Positions 18,031-27,268 of a stretch of 64,000 nt of DNA are shown here, piece by piece (position 1 is the first letter of the stretch; each line of letters begins with the position of its first letter). Below the pieces are notes generated by a model. That model had not been told where the DNA came from. It saw nothing but the letters and a program-made list of their open reading frames with translations, and ran no database searches. The stretch is from NCBI RefSeq assembly GCF_002813325.1, contig NZ_PHUG01000001.1, positions 4,402,001 to 4,466,000 of the forward strand, given 5' to 3'. Made by a program: the position numbers and the translations under genes. The stretch is from Janthinobacterium sp. 64. GTDB lineage: Bacteria > Pseudomonadota > Gammaproteobacteria > Burkholderiales > Burkholderiaceae_D.

Positions 18031-20418
18031 TTACTTCAGCGTGCGCTGGAACAGCTGATAAATCCGGCGGTACTCGTCATACCACGCTTCCGGCTGCACG
18101 AAGCCGTGGCGCTCCATCGGGTAGCTGGCCATTTCCCAGTTATCCTTTTTCAGCTCGATCAAGCGCTGCGACAGGCGCACGGAGTCCTGGTAAAACACGT
18201 TGTCGTCGATCATGCCGTGGGCGATCAAGAGGTTGCCCGTCAGCTTGTCCGCGTATTCGATCGGCGACGAGATTTTATACGCTTGCGGATCGACGTCCGG
18301 CGTGTTCAGGATATTCGCCGTGTACTCGTGGTTGTAGGTCGTCCAGTCCGTCACGGGACGCAGGGCGGCGCCCGATTTGAAGATGTCCGGCGCGCGCATC
18401 AGGGCCATCAGGCTCATGAAGCCGCCATAACTGCCGCCATAGATGCCCACGTTCCGGATGTCGCCTTGGTGCTGCTGCGCCAGCCAGTTGGCGCCGTCGA
18501 TGAAATCTTCCAGTTCCGGGTGGCCCATCTGGCGGTAGATGGCCGTGCGCCAGGCGCTGCCGTAACCGAGCGAGGCGCGGTAGTCGACGTCGAGCACGAT
18601 GTAGCCTTGCTCGACCAGCAGGTTGTGGAACATCTGTTCGCGGAAGTAGACGGGATAGCGCTCGGTCACGTTCTGCAGGTAGCCGGCGCCGTGGGCGAAC
18701 ATGACGATCGGGTAGCGCTTGCCCGTTTCCAGCTGCGCCGGGCGATACAGCTTGGCCCAGATCGGTGCCGCACCATGCGTGGATGGCACTTGCACCAGTT
18801 CCGGCATGACCCAGCTGCGCGCCTTGAAGGCGTCGCTGCGTGTATCCGTGAGGATAGTCGCCTTGCCGCCAGAGACAGAAACGGTGGCCAGCTGGGCCGG
18901 CATATAGCTGGTGGAATAGCGCAGCAGCAGCTTGCCGTTGTCGGGTGACAGGCCGAAGTTTTCCACGCCTTTCAAACTGGTGACTTCGCGCGCGCCGCCC
19001 TCTTTCGCCGTGCTGGCGCACACTTCATACGTGCCAGGCGCTTGCCGGTTGCACATGAAATAGGCATGCTTGCCGTCGCGGCTCCATTCGACGGCGCTCA
19101 CTTCCCATGGGCCGCTGGTCAGCGCGCGCGCCGGGGCCGCGCCCGTTTTCGCGTACAGGTGAGCGTAGCCGCTTTCCTCGGACAGATACCACAGGGTGGC
19201 GTTGTCGGGCAGCCAGCCGAATTGCTCGGCGCGGCGGTTGACCCAGGCCGCGTCGCTGATGCGGTGCACGGGCACGAGGGCGCCGTTGGCCAGGTCGACG
19301 TTGGCGAGCCAGCCATCCTTGTTGTCGATGGCGCGGATGCGCACGGCGGCCTTGCTGCCGTCATCGGTCCAGGCGATGCCGTCGCGCTGGGCGTCGATAC
19401 GCACGGGGCGGTTGCCTTTCAACGGCGGCAGCTTCTGTTCCGCGCGCAGTAGCGCCAGCGGATCGATCGCGATGCCGGGCAGGCTGTCGAAAGCGATCTC
19501 GCGCACCTGGCCCGTGCGCAGGTCGGCCAGTTTCAGGCTTTGCGCAATCGGCATGTTGCGGCCCACGCGCGTGCGCTCGTCGTCCGCTTCCGGGTAGCCC
19601 GTTTCCGTGACGTAGCGGGCCAGTTTGCCCAGCTTGCCCTTTTCGGCGGCCTTGTCTTGCGTGACGAACAGCAGCCAGCGGCCGTCCGGCGACAGGGCGC
19701 TGCCGGAAATGGTGACTTTCTCGCCCAGGTAGATCGGTTCCGGCGCGCGCGTGGCGTCCAGGCGGCGCTCTTCCTGGCGGCGTTCGCGGCTGGCATCGCG
19801 GTCTTGCTTCTGGCGCGCCAGGTTGACGATCAGGCGCAGCTGCAGTTCGCGCAGCGCGTCCGCTTCCGGCTTGGCGTCCGGGTCCTTGGCCGCGCGCAGC
19901 AGGGCCACGGGCGCGCTCAGGCGCTCAACGCGGCTCCAGCTGAACCAGTCGCTGCCGCTGCGGTATTGCACGGCGCCGCCGTCGCTTGAGTATTGCGGGT
20001 CGCTGATGGCGGTGACGCCGCGCGTAATTTGCGTCAAGGCGCCGTTTTTCAGGTCGCGCTCGAACAAGTCGCCGTTGCGCAGCAGGATGGCGCGCGTGCC
20101 GGCCCGGTTGACGAGCATCTGCTGGCCATCAAGATGGGCCAGTTGCGCGTCGTCGACCTTCGCGCCGCTATTGAGTCTGGCGCCGGCGCCTGGCAATTGA
20201 TAGGTGTCGCGCAGGGGCGAGCCGAGGCGTTTTTGCTTGTAATACAGCTGGCCATTCCAGCCCCACCACGCCGCTTCGACGGGTGTGCCTATCCAGTCGG
20301 GATCGGCCATGGCCTGGTCCAGGGTGATCGGCGTGGGGGCGGTGGCGGAGGGGGCGGCGTGCGCGGCGGACAGGGCGGCAGCTAGCAGTGTGAGTAGCAG
20401 GGGAAGAACCAGACGCAT
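18031..20418 (-). CDS. S9 family prolyl oligopeptidase-like secreted peptidase
   Basis: The 795-residue product has a signal peptide (LPLLLTLLAAALSAAHA), an N-terminal beta-propeller region with WD-like turns (LSPDGRWLLFVTQD, WSRDGKHAYFMCN, LSPDNGKLLLRYS) and a C-terminal alpha/beta hydrolase domain. The nucleophile is Ser 663 in YGGSYGGFMS, with Asp in HGMIDDNVF and His in MERHGFVQPEAWYDEYRR. This is the dipeptidyl-peptidase IV/acylaminoacyl peptidase layout. It should cleave peptides in the periplasm. It ends ten bases from the convergent peroxidase gene. Confidence 0.92.
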   Translation of the reverse strand: MRLVLPLLLTLLAAALSAAHAAPSATAPTPITLDQAMADPDWIGTPVEAAWWGWNGQLYYKQKRLGSPLRDTYQLPGAGARLNSGAKVDDAQLAHLDGQQMLVNRAGTRAILLRNGDLFERDLKNGALTQITRGVTAISDPQYSSDGGAVQYRSGSDWFSWSRVERLSAPVALLRAAKDPDAKPEADALRELQLRLIVNLARQKQDRDASRERRQEERRLDATRAPEPIYLGEKVTISGSALSPDGRWLLFVTQDKAAEKGKLGKLARYVTETGYPEADDERTRVGRNMPIAQSLKLADLRTGQVREIAFDSLPGIAIDPLALLRAEQKLPPLKGNRPVRIDAQRDGIAWTDDGSKAAVRIRAIDNKDGWLANVDLANGALVPVHRISDAAWVNRRAEQFGWLPDNATLWYLSEESGYAHLYAKTGAAPARALTSGPWEVSAVEWSRDGKHAYFMCNRQAPGTYEVCASTAKEGGAREVTSLKGVENFGLSPDNGKLLLRYSTSYMPAQLATVSVSGGKATILTDTRSDAFKARSWVMPELVQVPSTHGAAPIWAKLYRPAQLETGKRYPIVMFAHGAGYLQNVTERYPVYFREQMFHNLLVEQGYIVLDVDYRASLGYGSAWRTAIYRQMGHPELEDFIDGANWLAQQHQGDIRNVGIYGGSYGGFMSLMALMRAPDIFKSGAALRPVTDWTTYNHEYTANILNTPDVDPQAYKISSPIEYADKLTGNLLIAHGMIDDNVFYQDSVRLSQRLIELKKDNWEMASYPMERHGFVQPEAWYDEYRRIYQLFQRTLK

Positions 20419-20510
20419 CGGGGATCACTTTAATCAAAGGGGATGGTGAAGGTACAGGCTATGAGGCCGGTATTCTAGCGGAGGAGTTTCGTACAAGAAA
20501 TGTCGGAAAG

Positions 20511-22784
20511 CTAAGCTTGCTGCCGGGCCAGCCACGTCATGAAATCAGGCAATGGCATGGGCCGCGCATACAGGTAACCCTGCAAGCCGTCGCAATCGTG
20601 GGCGACCAGGAAGTCGGCCTGCTCCTGCGTTTCCACGCCTTCGGCCACCACGCGCAAGCCCAGGTGGCGCGCCATGGCCAGGATCGCCTGCACGATGGCC
20701 TTGTCGCGTGCATCGCGCGGCGTGTCGTCGATGAAGCGCTTGTCGATTTTGAGTTCGTACAGCGGCATCGAGGTCAGGTAGGAGAGGCTGGAATAGCCGG
20801 TGCCGAAATCGTCGATGGAAAAGCGGATGCCCAGGTCCGCCAGTGCGCGCATGCGCGCCAGCGAGGCATCGCGCTGGTCGATCAGCAAGCCTTCCGTCAG
20901 TTCCAGGATCAGGGCACCGGCCGGCGTGCCGTGTTCGGCCAGCGCCGCCTGCACGCGGGCGGTGAAATCGGGCTGGCGAAACTGGGCCGGGCTGACGTTG
21001 ACGGACAGGGGAACGGGCTGGCCAGCCTGCGCCAGCACCTTGGCGGCGCGGCACGCCTCGCGCAGCGCCCAGTGCCCCAGCCTGACGATCAGTCCCGATT
21101 CCTCGGCGATGGGGATGAAGATGCCCGGTGCGATGAAGCTGCCGTCCGGCTGCTGCCAGCGCATCAGCAATTCGGCGCCCGTGACCCGTCCATGGCGGTC
21201 GACCTGCGGCTGCACGTGCATGCACAATTGGCCCATGTCGAGCGCGCGTGCCAGCGCCCGTTCCAGGGTCAGGCGACGCTCCACGTCCGCCTGCATGGCC
21301 GCTTCAAAGAAGGCGATGCCGTTGCGCCCTTCCGCCTTGGCGCGGTACATGGCGATATCGGCTTCGCGCAGCAAGTCGTGCGCCTGCTGCTGCGCTTTCG
21401 GCAGCAGGGTCACGCCGATGCTGGCGCTGCAATGATACGACTGCCCGCCGATCTCGAAGTCGCGCGCGATGGCGGCGCGGATTTTCTCGGCCACCTGGGC
21501 CGCCGCATGGGCCGCGCCGTGCAAATCATCGGCCAGGTGCGCCAGCAGCACGACGAATTCGTCGCCGCCGATGCGCGCCACCGTGTCGGCCTTGCGCATC
21601 AGCTGTGCCAGCCGTTCTCCCGCCAGGCGCAGCAGCGCGTCACCGGTGGCATGGCCGCGCGCGTCATTGATGTGCTTGAAGTGGTCGAGGTCGATGAACA
21701 TCAGCGCGCTGATGGACTGGTCGCGCGGCGCGGCGGCCAGCAAGTGGGCGATGCGATCCATCAGCAGGCGCCGGTTGGGCAAGCCCGTCAGCACGTCGTA
21801 GAAGGCCAGGCGGTGGATGTCCGCTTCCGATCGCTTGCGCTCGTCGATTTCGCGTTCGACGGCCACCCAGTGCGTTTGCCTGCCGTCCGCATCCGTAAAC
21901 GGCACCAGTTCCGCTTCGACCCAGTACGCCTTGCCGGCCTTGTTGTAGTTCAGCAATTCCACCCTGGCCGGCTGGGCGCTGGCCATGGCGGCGGCGACGC
22001 GCGCCAGTTCGCCCGCATCGGTGGCGGGGCCCTGCTGGAACAGCAGGCTGCGGCCCAGCACCTCGGCACGCGCATAGCCGCTGCTGCGCTCGAAGGCGTC
22101 GTTGACGAAAATGATGCGCGTGGCTGGCACCGCGCCTGGGCCGGGCGGGGCATCAGCCACTTCGGCCACTTCGGCGATCATCACCATGTCGTTCAGGCGG
22201 GCCAGCGCCGTGGCCGTCAAGCGCAGCTCGGCGTTGCGTTGCGACAGGGCCTGGCTGCTGTCTTCCAGGTGGCGCAGCAGGAAGGCGCAGGACAGGGTCA
22301 GCACGGCGGCGATGAACAGGAAGTTCAGGGCCACGATCAGCGCGCGCAGCACGGGGGAGTCGGGCGTGCCCGGCATTTGCAGGGCGACGTCGGGGTGCAG
22401 GCCGAGCAAAAAGATGGTCAGCGAGGTCAGCGCCAGGGTGGACAGGGCTGGCCGCATGCCCAGCAGCAGTGCCGCCAGCACGGGCATGAGCATCATGTAG
22501 ATCTGGCTGACGGGGCCGATTTTCAGCAGCAGGCCCACGCCCACCAGGTAGGCGACGATGAGGAATTGCCACACGCGCCAGCGGTAGGGCATGGCGCGCA
22601 GATGCCAGATGACGCCGATCCAGCCGATGGCCAGCAAGTCGAGGGCGACAATGGACCAGATGGCTTCGCTGGCCGCCAGCAAGGCGCTGGGAATGGCCGT
22701 CACGAAGCCAAGCAGCAGCACCACCTGCAGCAGGTGCTTAAAGACCTGGCCGCGCCAGTGCGCGAGATCGTTCGACGCCGCCAC
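20511..22784 (-). CDS. membrane-bound PAS-GGDEF-EAL cyclic-di-GMP protein
   Basis: The 757-residue product starts with about six membrane helices (residues 15-170), then a PAS domain (RIIFVNDAFERSSGYARAEVLGRS), a GGDEF domain with intact motif (RIGGDEFVVLLAHL) and an EAL domain. The EAL motif itself reads ELL (GAELLMRW). The other catalytic residues are present: LELTEGLL, IDDFGTGYSSLSYL, LKIDKRFI, VAEGVET. Both synthesis and breakdown of c-di-GMP are possible. GTG at 22784 is the start, with AAAGGA seven bases upstream. Confidence 0.93.
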   Translation of the reverse strand: MAASNDLAHWRGQVFKHLLQVVLLLGFVTAIPSALLAASEAIWSIVALDLLAIGWIGVIWHLRAMPYRWRVWQFLIVAYLVGVGLLLKIGPVSQIYMMLMPVLAALLLGMRPALSTLALTSLTIFLLGLHPDVALQMPGTPDSPVLRALIVALNFLFIAAVLTLSCAFLLRHLEDSSQALSQRNAELRLTATALARLNDMVMIAEVAEVADAPPGPGAVPATRIIFVNDAFERSSGYARAEVLGRSLLFQQGPATDAGELARVAAAMASAQPARVELLNYNKAGKAYWVEAELVPFTDADGRQTHWVAVEREIDERKRSEADIHRLAFYDVLTGLPNRRLLMDRIAHLLAAAPRDQSISALMFIDLDHFKHINDARGHATGDALLRLAGERLAQLMRKADTVARIGGDEFVVLLAHLADDLHGAAHAAAQVAEKIRAAIARDFEIGGQSYHCSASIGVTLLPKAQQQAHDLLREADIAMYRAKAEGRNGIAFFEAAMQADVERRLTLERALARALDMGQLCMHVQPQVDRHGRVTGAELLMRWQQPDGSFIAPGIFIPIAEESGLIVRLGHWALREACRAAKVLAQAGQPVPLSVNVSPAQFRQPDFTARVQAALAEHGTPAGALILELTEGLLIDQRDASLARMRALADLGIRFSIDDFGTGYSSLSYLTSMPLYELKIDKRFIDDTPRDARDKAIVQAILAMARHLGLRVVAEGVETQEQADFLVAHDCDGLQGYLYARPMPLPDFMTWLARQQA

Positions 22785-22874
22785 GCTGCCGTCCTTTCTC
22801 CAGAATGCCGTGTAACCGTACTGAGCAGTAGGTTGACTAAATACTACGCGCTATCTTTCTTCATGTCATCTTGA

Positions 22875-23702
22875 TCATTCGGCATGATTGACTGCACGAT
22901 CATCTTCCGCTGCCGGCCAGTAGTGGCTATCGGGCGTGTCCCGCGCGCCGAAGATGGCCTGGCCGACGCGCACGACGGTGGCGCCTTCTTCGATGGCGAT
23001 TTCGTAATCTCCGGACATGCCCATCGACAGCTCGTCGAGGCTGATGCCATCAGGGGCGTCCTGGCGCAGCCGGTCGCGCAGTTCGCGCAGCAGTACGAAG
23101 CAGCGGCGCACGCGCACGGCTTCCGCCGATAACAGCGCCAGGGTCATGAGTCCGCGCACGCGCAGCGCCGGGAAGGCGGACAGCTGGCGCAGGAAAGCGG
23201 CCACATCGTCCGGCGGCAAGCCGTACTTGCTGGCTTCGCCCGAGGTGTTTACTTGCACGAACACATCAAGCCCGCGCCCTTCCGCTTGCAGGCGCCGCTC
23301 CAGCGCCTCGGCCACGCGCAGACTGTCGAGCGCCTGGAATTCGCTGGCAAAGCGCGCCACCAGCTTGGCCTTGTTGGTCTGCAAATGGCCGATCACCGAC
23401 CATTGCAGGTCGGCCAGGTCCGCCATCGCTTCCCATTTGCGGCCCGCTTCCTGCGGCTTGTTTTCTCCCAGCATGCGGCAACCGGCGGCGTAGGCCAGAC
23501 GCAGGCTCGCCTCGGGCTTGGTCTTGCTGACCGGCAGCAGGCGCACGCCGGCCGGATCGCGCCCGACCCGCTGGCATGCGGCCGCCATGCGCGCATGCAC
23601 TGCCGCCAGATTGCGGCGGAAGTCGTCCACCGACACGGCTTGCGGCCAGCGCCCATGCCGCTCATGCATGGTGGGAGTGAGCAGGGGAGTGTCTGTGTGC
23701 AT
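22875..23702 (-). CDS. YggS/PLPBP family pyridoxal-phosphate homeostasis protein
   Basis: The 275-residue product binds PLP through Lys 60 in LLPVSKTKP. Further marks are GENKPQEAGRKWEAM, WSVIGHLQTNK (classic WHFIGxLQxNK), VQVNTSGEASKYG and LSMGMSGDYEIAIEEGATVVRVGQAIFG, which is diagnostic. The family balances free PLP in the cytosol. It is divergent from a MocR-type PLP-binding regulator 45 bases away, which fits a shared link to vitamin B6. AAGG lies about seven bases before the ATG. Confidence 0.92.
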   Translation of the reverse strand: MHTDTPLLTPTMHERHGRWPQAVSVDDFRRNLAAVHARMAAACQRVGRDPAGVRLLPVSKTKPEASLRLAYAAGCRMLGENKPQEAGRKWEAMADLADLQWSVIGHLQTNKAKLVARFASEFQALDSLRVAEALERRLQAEGRGLDVFVQVNTSGEASKYGLPPDDVAAFLRQLSAFPALRVRGLMTLALLSAEAVRVRRCFVLLRELRDRLRQDAPDGISLDELSMGMSGDYEIAIEEGATVVRVGQAIFGARDTPDSHYWPAAEDDRAVNHAE

Positions 23703-23746
23703 GTGTCAGCCTTGTCTTCGCGCTATTCGCGGCAGGAGTCGCCGCA

Positions 23747-25096
23747 GTGATGTATTATTGTCCTATGCCAAAATATATCATGTCTGAGACTATCGTGAAA
23801 ATCACAGGGAAAACCGCCGCGGAACTGTTCGACAGCATCCGCGCGCTGACGCAGGCGGGCGAATTGCTGCCGGGCCAGGAGCTGCCCACCGTGCGCGAGC
23901 TGGCCGCGACCTTGGGCGTCAACCGCAATACCGTGTCGCTGGCGTACCAGCGCCTGGTGACGGCCGGCATCGCGGTCACGCAAGGGCGCCTGGGCACGGC
24001 CATCCGCCCGCAGCGCGATCCCGGCGAGCAGGAAGGCTTGCTGCCCGGCTCGCCGCTGGCTGACCTGGCCGGCGGCAATCCGAACCTGGCCTGGCTGCCC
24101 GATGTCGGCGCGGCCCTGGCGCGCAAGCCATACCGCCCGCGCCTGTATGGCGAGGCTACCGTGGATCCGGAACTGGAAGCGCTGGCGCGGCGCTGGATGG
24201 CCGGCGACTGCCCCGAGGGCCACGACATCACCCTGACGAATGGGGCGGTGGACGCGGTCGAGCGCCTCTTGGGGGCGTATCTGGTCGCGGGCGACAAGGT
24301 GGCCGTGGAAGACCCGTGTTTCGTCAGCAGCATCAACACCTTGCGCAGCGCCGGGCTGCACGCCGTTGGCGTGGCGGTCGATGCCGAGGGCATGCAAGCC
24401 GGGGCGCTGGAGCGGGTGCTGGCGCAAGGCGCGCAAGCCGTCATCGTGACGCCGCGCGCGCACAATCCCACCGGCTGCAGCCTGAGCGCTGCGCGCGCGG
24501 ATCAGCTGCGCGCCGTGCTGGCCGCCTACCCGCACGTGCTGGTCATCGTCGACGACCATTTCTCGCTGCTGTCCGCCGCCGGCTACCAGGATGTGATTGC
24601 GCCTGCGGCCCGGCGCTGGGCGCTGATCCGTTCCGTGTCGAAGATCTTCGGCCCCGACCTGCGCCTGGCCGTTGTCGCCAGCGACGGGCAGACGGCACAG
24701 CGTTTGCGCCTGCGCCTGGCGCCCGGCACGAACTGGGTCAGCCATCTCTTGCAGGATGCCGTGAGTTCCTGCCTGTCGTCGCCCGACGTATCCGCGCAAG
24801 TGGTCCTGGCCCGCGCCGACTATGCGCGCCGCCGCGACATGATGGCGGCGGCGCTGGCGGCGCACGGCCTGGTCTGCGCCAGTCCCGCCGATGGCCTGAA
24901 CCTGTGGCTGCCGCTGCCGGACAGCAGCCAGGCGGCCGTGCTGGCGCTGGCCCGGCATGGCTGGCTGGTGCGTGGCGGCGAAGCCTTCGGCGTGCAGGCG
25001 CAGGCGCAGGGATTGCGGATCACCGTGTCGACCATCGATGAAGCGGGCGCGCAGGCGTTCGCCAGCGTGCTGGCCCAGGTGCTGGGCAGGTCATAG
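23747..25096 (+). CDS. MocR-type regulator: GntR winged helix fused to an aminotransferase-like domain
   Basis: The 449-residue product has an N-terminal GntR helix-turn-helix (LPTVRELAATLGVNRNTVSLAYQRLVTAGI, residues about 45-75) and a class I aminotransferase fold, with NGAVDAVERLLGAYLVAGDKVAVEDPCF and the PLP Lys 299 in SVSKIFGPDLRLAVV. MocR proteins sense PLP or its adducts and control nearby genes. GTG at 23747 has AGGAG eight bases upstream; later in-frame ATGs at 23765 and 23780 lack one. Its neighbours are yggS (divergent) and a glutamine amidotransferase (same direction). Confidence 0.9.
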   Translation: MMYYCPMPKYIMSETIVKITGKTAAELFDSIRALTQAGELLPGQELPTVRELAATLGVNRNTVSLAYQRLVTAGIAVTQGRLGTAIRPQRDPGEQEGLLPGSPLADLAGGNPNLAWLPDVGAALARKPYRPRLYGEATVDPELEALARRWMAGDCPEGHDITLTNGAVDAVERLLGAYLVAGDKVAVEDPCFVSSINTLRSAGLHAVGVAVDAEGMQAGALERVLAQGAQAVIVTPRAHNPTGCSLSAARADQLRAVLAAYPHVLVIVDDHFSLLSAAGYQDVIAPAARRWALIRSVSKIFGPDLRLAVVASDGQTAQRLRLRLAPGTNWVSHLLQDAVSSCLSSPDVSAQVVLARADYARRRDMMAAALAAHGLVCASPADGLNLWLPLPDSSQAAVLALARHGWLVRGGEAFGVQAQAQGLRITVSTIDEAGAQAFASVLAQVLGRS

Positions 25097-25126
25097 TTTC
25101 AGTTACTCGTCACAGAAGGGAACATC

Positions 25127-25846
25127 ATGAAAGTCCATTTCATCGTGCATGAAGCGTTCGAGGCGCCGGGCGCCTATGAGACTTGGGTGCATGAACGGGG
25201 CCACGAGGCCGCGTATTCCCGCGTCCATGCCCACGAGCCGTTGCCCGGCTCCATCGCGGACATCGACCTGCTGGTCGTCATGGGCGGGCCGCAGTCGCCG
25301 TCGACGACGCGCGAGGAATGCCCGCATTTCGACGCGGCAGCCGAACAGGCCCTGATAGCCGCCTGTGCCGCGGCGGGCAAGGCCGTGGTCGGCGTTTGCC
25401 TGGGCGCGCAGCTGATCGGTGCGGCCTTGGGAGCGCGCCATGCGCACAGCCCTCAAAAGGAGATCGGCAAGTTTCCCGTCATGCTGACGGAGGCAGGGCG
25501 GGAGAACGGCAAGTTCACGCATTTTGGCGATGTCCTGGAAAGCGGGCATTGGCACAGCGACATGCCGGGCCTGACCGGCAACGCAAAAGTCATCGCCTAT
25601 AGCGAAGGGTGCCCGCGCCAGATCGTCGAATACGGTAACCTGGTGTACGGCTTCCAGTGCCATATGGAGTTCACGCCGGAGGTGGTCGAGCTGCTGATCG
25701 CCGCGTCGGAAGCAGAACTGGCCACGCTGGCGTCGCACCGCTTCGTGCAGCAGCCGGCGATTCTGCGCGCCCATGACTGGCAAGCGATGAACGGCCAACT
25801 GTTTGTTTTCCTCGACCGGCTGATGCAGACCTACGCAGCGCAATAA
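25127..25846 (+). CDS. class I glutamine amidotransferase-like protein
   Basis: The 239-residue product shows the GATase triad: Cys 91 in GVCLGAQLIG, and His and Glu in FQCHMEFTPEVVELL. VMGGPQSPSTTREECPHF is the usual oxyanion strand region. The stand-alone form resembles GMP-synthase-like amidotransferases that act on small amino compounds. It starts 30 bases after the MocR gene, with AAGGG as ribosome site, so the two may form an operon. Its stop codon TAA is part of the 8-bp target duplicated by the adjacent insertion sequence. Confidence 0.88.
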   Translation: MKVHFIVHEAFEAPGAYETWVHERGHEAAYSRVHAHEPLPGSIADIDLLVVMGGPQSPSTTREECPHFDAAAEQALIAACAAAGKAVVGVCLGAQLIGAALGARHAHSPQKEIGKFPVMLTEAGRENGKFTHFGDVLESGHWHSDMPGLTGNAKVIAYSEGCPRQIVEYGNLVYGFQCHMEFTPEVVELLIAASEAELATLASHRFVQQPAILRAHDWQAMNGQLFVFLDRLMQTYAAQ

Positions 25847-25851
25847 AAAAA
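25844..25851. repeat. left target-site duplication of the insertion sequence
   Basis: TAAAAAAA at 25844-25851 is repeated exactly at 26912-26919. The first three bases are the stop codon of the amidotransferase gene. Confidence 0.85.
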
Positions 25852-26911
25852 GGCTATGTCACCGCCAGGTGTGGGAACGCGCCCAGCGTTGCTTTCAATA
25901 ATGTTTCTGGGGAACGAATACGCCCGGCGTCGAGTATCCAGCGCCACCCCAGGTAGTTCGGCAGGTAGCGCGTGGCCACGCCGTGAAACGGCCCCAGCCA
26001 TTGTCGCAAACGGCTGTGATAGGCGTTGACGTTCTGTACGTGGGCGGCGCCCTGCACGCGGATGCCTGCGCGCAAGTTGACGGCCTGATGGCTGATACGA
26101 GCTTCCCTGGCAAAGGCCCGGTAGGCCGCATGGCCGTCGGTGACCAGCAGGACATCCTTGTCGATCATGGGCAACAAATAGTGGCGCAACCGCGCCTTGG
26201 TCAGCGCCCCTTTGCCCGTGACGAAATTGAGGGTCTGGCCCGTGCGGTCGCGCGCCACCAGAATGCAGACCTGTTCATTGGAAATGCCGCGCTTGTGGGC
26301 ACGGCCGCCCCGGCGGCGCGCCGGACGCGTCATGCTTCTGGATCCCTTTTCCGATTCCAGCAGATATAACTCGTCGGCCTCGGCAATGCCATGCAGGCCA
26401 TGCGGCCGGTCCGTCTTTGCCAGCGATAAAAACCGGTGGCGCCAGCGAAACGTGGTATTGCGGTGTACGCCCAGTTCAGTGGCTGCCTTGCGCACGGAAT
26501 CCGATGCCAGCAGACAATCGGCGTAGTCGAGCCACAGCGATTTATGGCGCAAGCGGGCCAATGGGGTGCCAGAGAGCGCATTGAAGGTGCGGCCGCACGG
26601 CACGCAGCGGTAGCGCTGCAGTCCGTGCGCATGACCATGTCGATGCAGGTGATGCGATTGGCAGGCGGGGCATGCCAATCGCGGCTGTAGCACACCTTCC
26701 AGCAGCGCGACGGTCGCGTCATGTGGCGCGTTGCCACGCAGCAGGGCCATTCCTGCCTGTCGTTGGCGCCGGCTCAAATGCGCAAATTGCGCGATAAAAC
26801 TGATCCATTCGGCTGGCTGCATGATCTGCTCCCTGTGTGGTGAGTATGCAGAGTCAGACAGCACAACCAAGGGAAGATTCGGCATTTCCCCTATTTGCCG
26901 ATGACAGAGCC
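25852..26911. mobile_element. IS1595-family insertion sequence, complete, 1060 bp
   Basis: Both ends begin with related inverted repeats: GGCTATGTCACCGCCA on the left and, read inward from the right, GGCTCTGTCATCGGCA (13 of 16 bases equal). Flanking 8-bp direct repeats TAAAAAAA match the target length known for IS1595 elements. One intact transposase fills the element. Intact ends, duplication and gene suggest a recent, possibly active insertion. Confidence 0.9.
25854..26822 (-). CDS. IS1595-family transposase
   Basis: The 322-residue product has an N-terminal zinc ribbon (CPACQSHHLHRHGHAHGLQRYRCVPCGRTFNAL), a helix-turn-helix (SVRKAATELGVHRNTTFRWRHRFL) and a DDE-type ISXO2-like catalytic domain: GIAEADELYLLESEKGSR, LLVTDGHAAYRAFAREARISHQAVN, VQNVNAYHSRLRQWLGPFHGVATRYLPNYLGWRW. 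Asp in EADE, Asp in VTDGH and the later N/H motif are as in this family. GGGAG before the ATG at 26822 selects the start; the frame stays open upstream, beyond the IS end. Confidence 0.93.
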   Translation of the reverse strand: MQPAEWISFIAQFAHLSRRQRQAGMALLRGNAPHDATVALLEGVLQPRLACPACQSHHLHRHGHAHGLQRYRCVPCGRTFNALSGTPLARLRHKSLWLDYADCLLASDSVRKAATELGVHRNTTFRWRHRFLSLAKTDRPHGLHGIAEADELYLLESEKGSRSMTRPARRRGGRAHKRGISNEQVCILVARDRTGQTLNFVTGKGALTKARLRHYLLPMIDKDVLLVTDGHAAYRAFAREARISHQAVNLRAGIRVQGAAHVQNVNAYHSRLRQWLGPFHGVATRYLPNYLGWRWILDAGRIRSPETLLKATLGAFPHLAVT

Positions 26912-26919
26912 TAAAAAAA
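26912..26919. repeat. right target-site duplication of the insertion sequence
   Basis: TAAAAAAA, identical to 25844-25851. The A-tract becomes the T-tail of the terminator at 26912-26940 on the minus strand. Confidence 0.85.
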
Positions 26920-26940
26920 CGCCAGCATGATGCTGGCGTT
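26912..26940 (-). terminator. terminator of the PsiF-like gene
   Basis: The stem AACGCCAGC / GCTGGCGTT (26918-26926 with 26932-26940) is followed on the minus strand by a T-run. Before the IS insertion this hairpin also stood directly behind the amidotransferase stop codon. Confidence 0.85.
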
Positions 26941-26962
26941 GCTGGGGCAAGCGGCGAGGCGC

Positions 26963-27268
26963 TTATTTCTTCGGTGCGCTCAGGCATTCCTTCATGAAAG
27001 CCTTGCGCGCATCGCCCTTCATGTCCTTGGCGTCGGCATTGCATGTTTTCATCTTGTTTTGTTGCGTCATGGCCGGCGCCGGCTTGGCGCTCAGGCATTC
27101 CTTCATGAAGGCCTTGCGCTCATCGCCCTTCTTGCCGGCGGCATCGGCATTGCAGGTGGTCATTTTCGACTGTTGCGCCGTCTTGGCGACGGGGGCCGCT
27201 TCCGGTGCGGCGGCAAAGGCGGTGCTGGCAAACGCGGCAGCGATGCAGAGGGCGATTAATTGTTTCAT
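26963..27268 (-). CDS. PsiF repeat family secreted protein
   Basis: The 101-residue product begins MKQLIALCIAAAFASTAFA, a signal peptide. The mature part has two copies of the PsiF repeat (MTTCNADAAGKKGDERKAFMKECLSA and MKTCNADAKDMKGDARKAFMKECLSA), each with two Cys. PsiF is phosphate-starvation-induced in E. coli; its role is unknown. The start at 27268 has AAGGA upstream. The terminator lies immediately after. Confidence 0.9.
   Translation of the reverse strand: MKQLIALCIAAAFASTAFAAAPEAAPVAKTAQQSKMTTCNADAAGKKGDERKAFMKECLSAKPAPAMTQQNKMKTCNADAKDMKGDARKAFMKECLSAPKK

Noticed and set aside
20517..22874. 785-codon plus-strand frame opposite the GGDEF-EAL gene
   Set aside because: No recognisable domain and the His/Gln/Arg-rich composition typical of GC-rich shadow frames; the minus strand is clearly coding.
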